From positions 1-64,000 of the forward strand of contig JAHHHK010000024.1 of assembly GCA_019359395.1 (NCBI GenBank): DNA of 64,000 bases, in the 5' to 3' direction. The position numbers and the translations under genes are program-made. The notes beneath the pieces were generated by a model. The model had not been told where the DNA came from. It did no database searches and worked only from the letters and a program-made list of their open reading frames with translations. Source of the stretch: Komarekiella atlantica HA4396-MV6 (GTDB lineage: Bacteria; Cyanobacteriota; Cyanobacteriia; Cyanobacteriales; Nostocaceae). This document shows, piece after piece, positions 62,348 to 64,000 of the stretch (position 1 is its first letter; each line of letters starts with the position of its first letter).

Positions 62348-63295
62348 ATGCAGTGGATAGAATTAAGTCTTGATACAACAAACGAGGCGGTTGATTGGGT
62401 CTGTACACTAGTTGCTGAAACTATCAATATTGATGATGTTCAAATCACAAAATATGCTGAATTAAACAAAGCTCAGTGGACGTTTATAATTCGCTTATAT
62501 CTGCCTTATGATGCCCATTCACGAACACGTGTAGAAAAAATCATTAATTTACTCTCGCCTTTGCACCGTACGGGATTAACGACGGCAATACAAACTACTG
62601 TAGTTGATCAAAAGCCCACAAACGCAGACATACTAAATCCTCTTGTGCATCGGATTGGGAAACGATTCGTGGTGCTAACTCCTGATGTACCTTATCAATC
62701 TCAAGCAACAGACGAAATAACTTTGAGATTGAAGACAAGCCTGTCCTTTGGCAGTGGTTTACATCCAGCAACCATTGTTAGCTTGCAAATGCTTGAACGC
62801 TACGTCTTACCGACGATGAATGTTCTTGATTTGGGATCAGGTTCAGGTATTTTAAGTGTTGCGATCGCCAAGCTCGGAGCAAATGTCTTAGCATTAGACA
62901 ACGACAGTATTGCTGTGGAAGCAACTCAGGACGCTGTGCATCTTAACGGCGTAGAGCAACAGGTAACAGTGATGCAAGGAAGTCTGGGATGTGGAAGCGA
63001 CTTAGGGCATTGGATGGGTGGAGATACCATCGACAATGTACCAAGAATCGAAGCTAGAGATAAATTTGACCTCATCGTTGCCAATATCCTAGCGCGGATG
63101 CATATCGCCCTCACTAATGATTTTCAGCGAGCGTTGCGTCAGACTGATGCACACACAGGACTACTGATTACAGCCGGTTTTACTACGGATAATGAGGACA
63201 ATGTTGCTAAGGCATTGACAGAGGTTGGATTTGAGTTAGTCGGTTGTGAACGATTAAACGAATGGGTTGCACTTGCCCATCGCTTGAAAGTATAG
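62348..63295 (+). CDS. prmA: Ribosomal protein L11 methyltransferase
   Basis: 315 residues from MQWIELSLDTTNEAVDWV, with GAGGAAAAAAAT before the ATG. The N-terminal substrate-recognition domain is followed by a linker (LKTSLSFGSGLHPATIVSLQMLE) and a class I SAM-dependent domain: VLDLGSGSGILSVAIAKLGA, ALDNDSIAVEATQDAVHLNGV, FDLIVANILARMHIAL. It trimethylates L11 lysines. The length is close to other PrmA (about 290-305), slightly extended by a GGDTIDNVPRIEARD insertion near residue 225. Followed by corA on the same strand. Confidence 0.9.
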   Translation: MQWIELSLDTTNEAVDWVCTLVAETINIDDVQITKYAELNKAQWTFIIRLYLPYDAHSRTRVEKIINLLSPLHRTGLTTAIQTTVVDQKPTNADILNPLVHRIGKRFVVLTPDVPYQSQATDEITLRLKTSLSFGSGLHPATIVSLQMLERYVLPTMNVLDLGSGSGILSVAIAKLGANVLALDNDSIAVEATQDAVHLNGVEQQVTVMQGSLGCGSDLGHWMGGDTIDNVPRIEARDKFDLIVANILARMHIALTNDFQRALRQTDAHTGLLITAGFTTDNEDNVAKALTEVGFELVGCERLNEWVALAHRLKV

Positions 63296-63375
63296 CGACT
63301 TATAGCGGTTTTCATCGTATCCTACTGTTGAGCAACGGATCATAAAGTGTCTCACGACTCAATTAGGATTGCTAT

Positions 63376-64000
63376 ATGCTAACTCTCCTCACCTTTTCTC
63401 AGAATCGCCTGGATTTATTCACCAGTTGGGATGTTGATACGGTACTGAAAAGGATTGATGGCTATCAAAATATCTGGTTGCGCTGTATTCACTTTCGCGA
63501 TCGCACTGGAACAGCTAAAATTATCAAGCACTTTGGACTCAATCCATCTCGTGTTGACATGATTTTCAACCATTCCTCTATAGGAATTGATGAAGATACA
63601 GAAGATTGTTTATTTGACAGCTATGAAATCCTAACTCATCAAATAAAAAATCGGGAGTTTGAGGTAGCACGTGGCAGTATTATGCTTGGTAGCAATTTTC
63701 TTATCACATTTGAAACCACTGAAGTAAAAATCTTAACTACACTAACTAATAATCTGCAAAAGCGAACTCTAGATATACAAAAGTGGGGAATTGACTATGT
63801 TTTTTATCTCATTTTCAAAGATATTTTGAATAATTACCATACTGTATTTGACTATATTTCTATACAACTTGATGATTTAGAAGATGAAGTTTTAGATAAT
63901 TCTGGTGATGAATCAACTTACCAAAAAATTGCCGCGATGAGGCAATCGACTCGTTTCGGACGCCGTAATTTTCAAAACATCAAGTCATTGCTAGCTATGA
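63376..64000 (+). CDS. corA: CorA-family divalent cation transporter (partial)
   Basis: The first 208 codons are visible, running off the window. The N-terminus MLTLLTFSQNRLDLFTSWDV is not the common CorA leader, but FDYISIQLDDLEDEVLDNSGDESTYQKIAAMRQ is the typical stalk-helix region of CorA/ZntB proteins (helices leading into the pore). The GMN-containing transmembrane helices would lie beyond the edge. It would transport Mg, Co, Ni or Zn. About 80 bp downstream of prmA, so possibly independently expressed. Confidence 0.8.
   Translation, partial: MLTLLTFSQNRLDLFTSWDVDTVLKRIDGYQNIWLRCIHFRDRTGTAKIIKHFGLNPSRVDMIFNHSSIGIDEDTEDCLFDSYEILTHQIKNREFEVARGSIMLGSNFLITFETTEVKILTTLTNNLQKRTLDIQKWGIDYVFYLIFKDILNNYHTVFDYISIQLDDLEDEVLDNSGDESTYQKIAAMRQSTRFGRRNFQNIKSLLAM

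Noticed and set aside
1-64000. tRNA, rRNA, tmRNA or CRISPR loci
   Set aside because: None seen by eye; a short structured RNA could be missed without a covariance search.

Overview
The window looks like chromosome (with plasmid-like patches) from a filamentous, heterocyst-forming cyanobacterium of the Nostocales. The evidence is the many HIP1 sites (GCGATCGC), the small dispersed palindromic repeats typical of Nostoc (the recurring GCGTAGCTTGCTTCCCCGTAGGGG family), a HetP-family gene, PAS-rich hybrid histidine kinases, a CHASE2 cyclase with a FecR partner, and ISKra4, IS982, IS630 and IS605 remnants. There are no rRNA or tRNA genes that I can recognise and no CRISPR array.

Layout. 1-8440: an eroded defence island, mostly on the minus strand: a GHKL ATPase, the back half of a DEAD/DEAH helicase, an XRE-HNH fusion, a truncated DUF4007 gene joined to the tail of a large defence-type ATPase, an orphan HicB-like antitoxin and an Rpn-type nuclease gene. 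A 28-bp perfect palindrome in front of the XRE-HNH gene is a likely operator. 8684-9807: a complete IS630-type element with a probable -1 frameshift site. 10128-13118: an Asp/Asn beta-hydroxylase, an MDR oxidoreductase with a SnoaL-like protein, and a small conserved protein. 13372-19540: a hybrid histidine kinase, glycerol kinase and a PAS-Crp regulator, with a heptamer repeat array between the first two. After a 1-kb gap that ends in a plus-strand terminator come an acyl-CoA synthetase and a divergent BMP-family lipoprotein.

23500-36000 is an accessory zone full of broken genes: a RecD2 N-terminus, a glycosyltransferase, a 5'-truncated modD behind a Fur-like box, a secreted molybdopterin-fold protein, a Tn3-NRPS chimera, two wrecked copies of one plasmid-type gene carrying the same 33-bp repeat at the same place, miniature IS605 remnants, a truncated C5 methyltransferase and a group II intron maturase tail. 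Inside it are an apparently intact Rieske oxygenase and its YafY-like regulator.

36583-40279 holds a CHASE2 adenylate cyclase with SPOR-like and FecR proteins, probably a small envelope-sensing signalling group. 40330-42139 is a pile-up of transposase fragments. 42328-52624 carries AraC/SnoaL, Ada, threonine deaminase, a GmrSD-like restriction protein, a decayed RelE toxin with its antitoxin, agmatinase, a cluster of abutting hairpins, HetP and ComFB. 53091-57347 is a 1418-residue CBS/PAS hybrid kinase whose C-terminal half is paralogous to the 936-residue kinase. The window closes with a carotenoid-isomerase-like oxidoreductase, a GT4 glycosyltransferase, PrmA and the start of a CorA transporter running off the end.

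All identifications come from reading the sequences and remembered family motifs; no database search was run.
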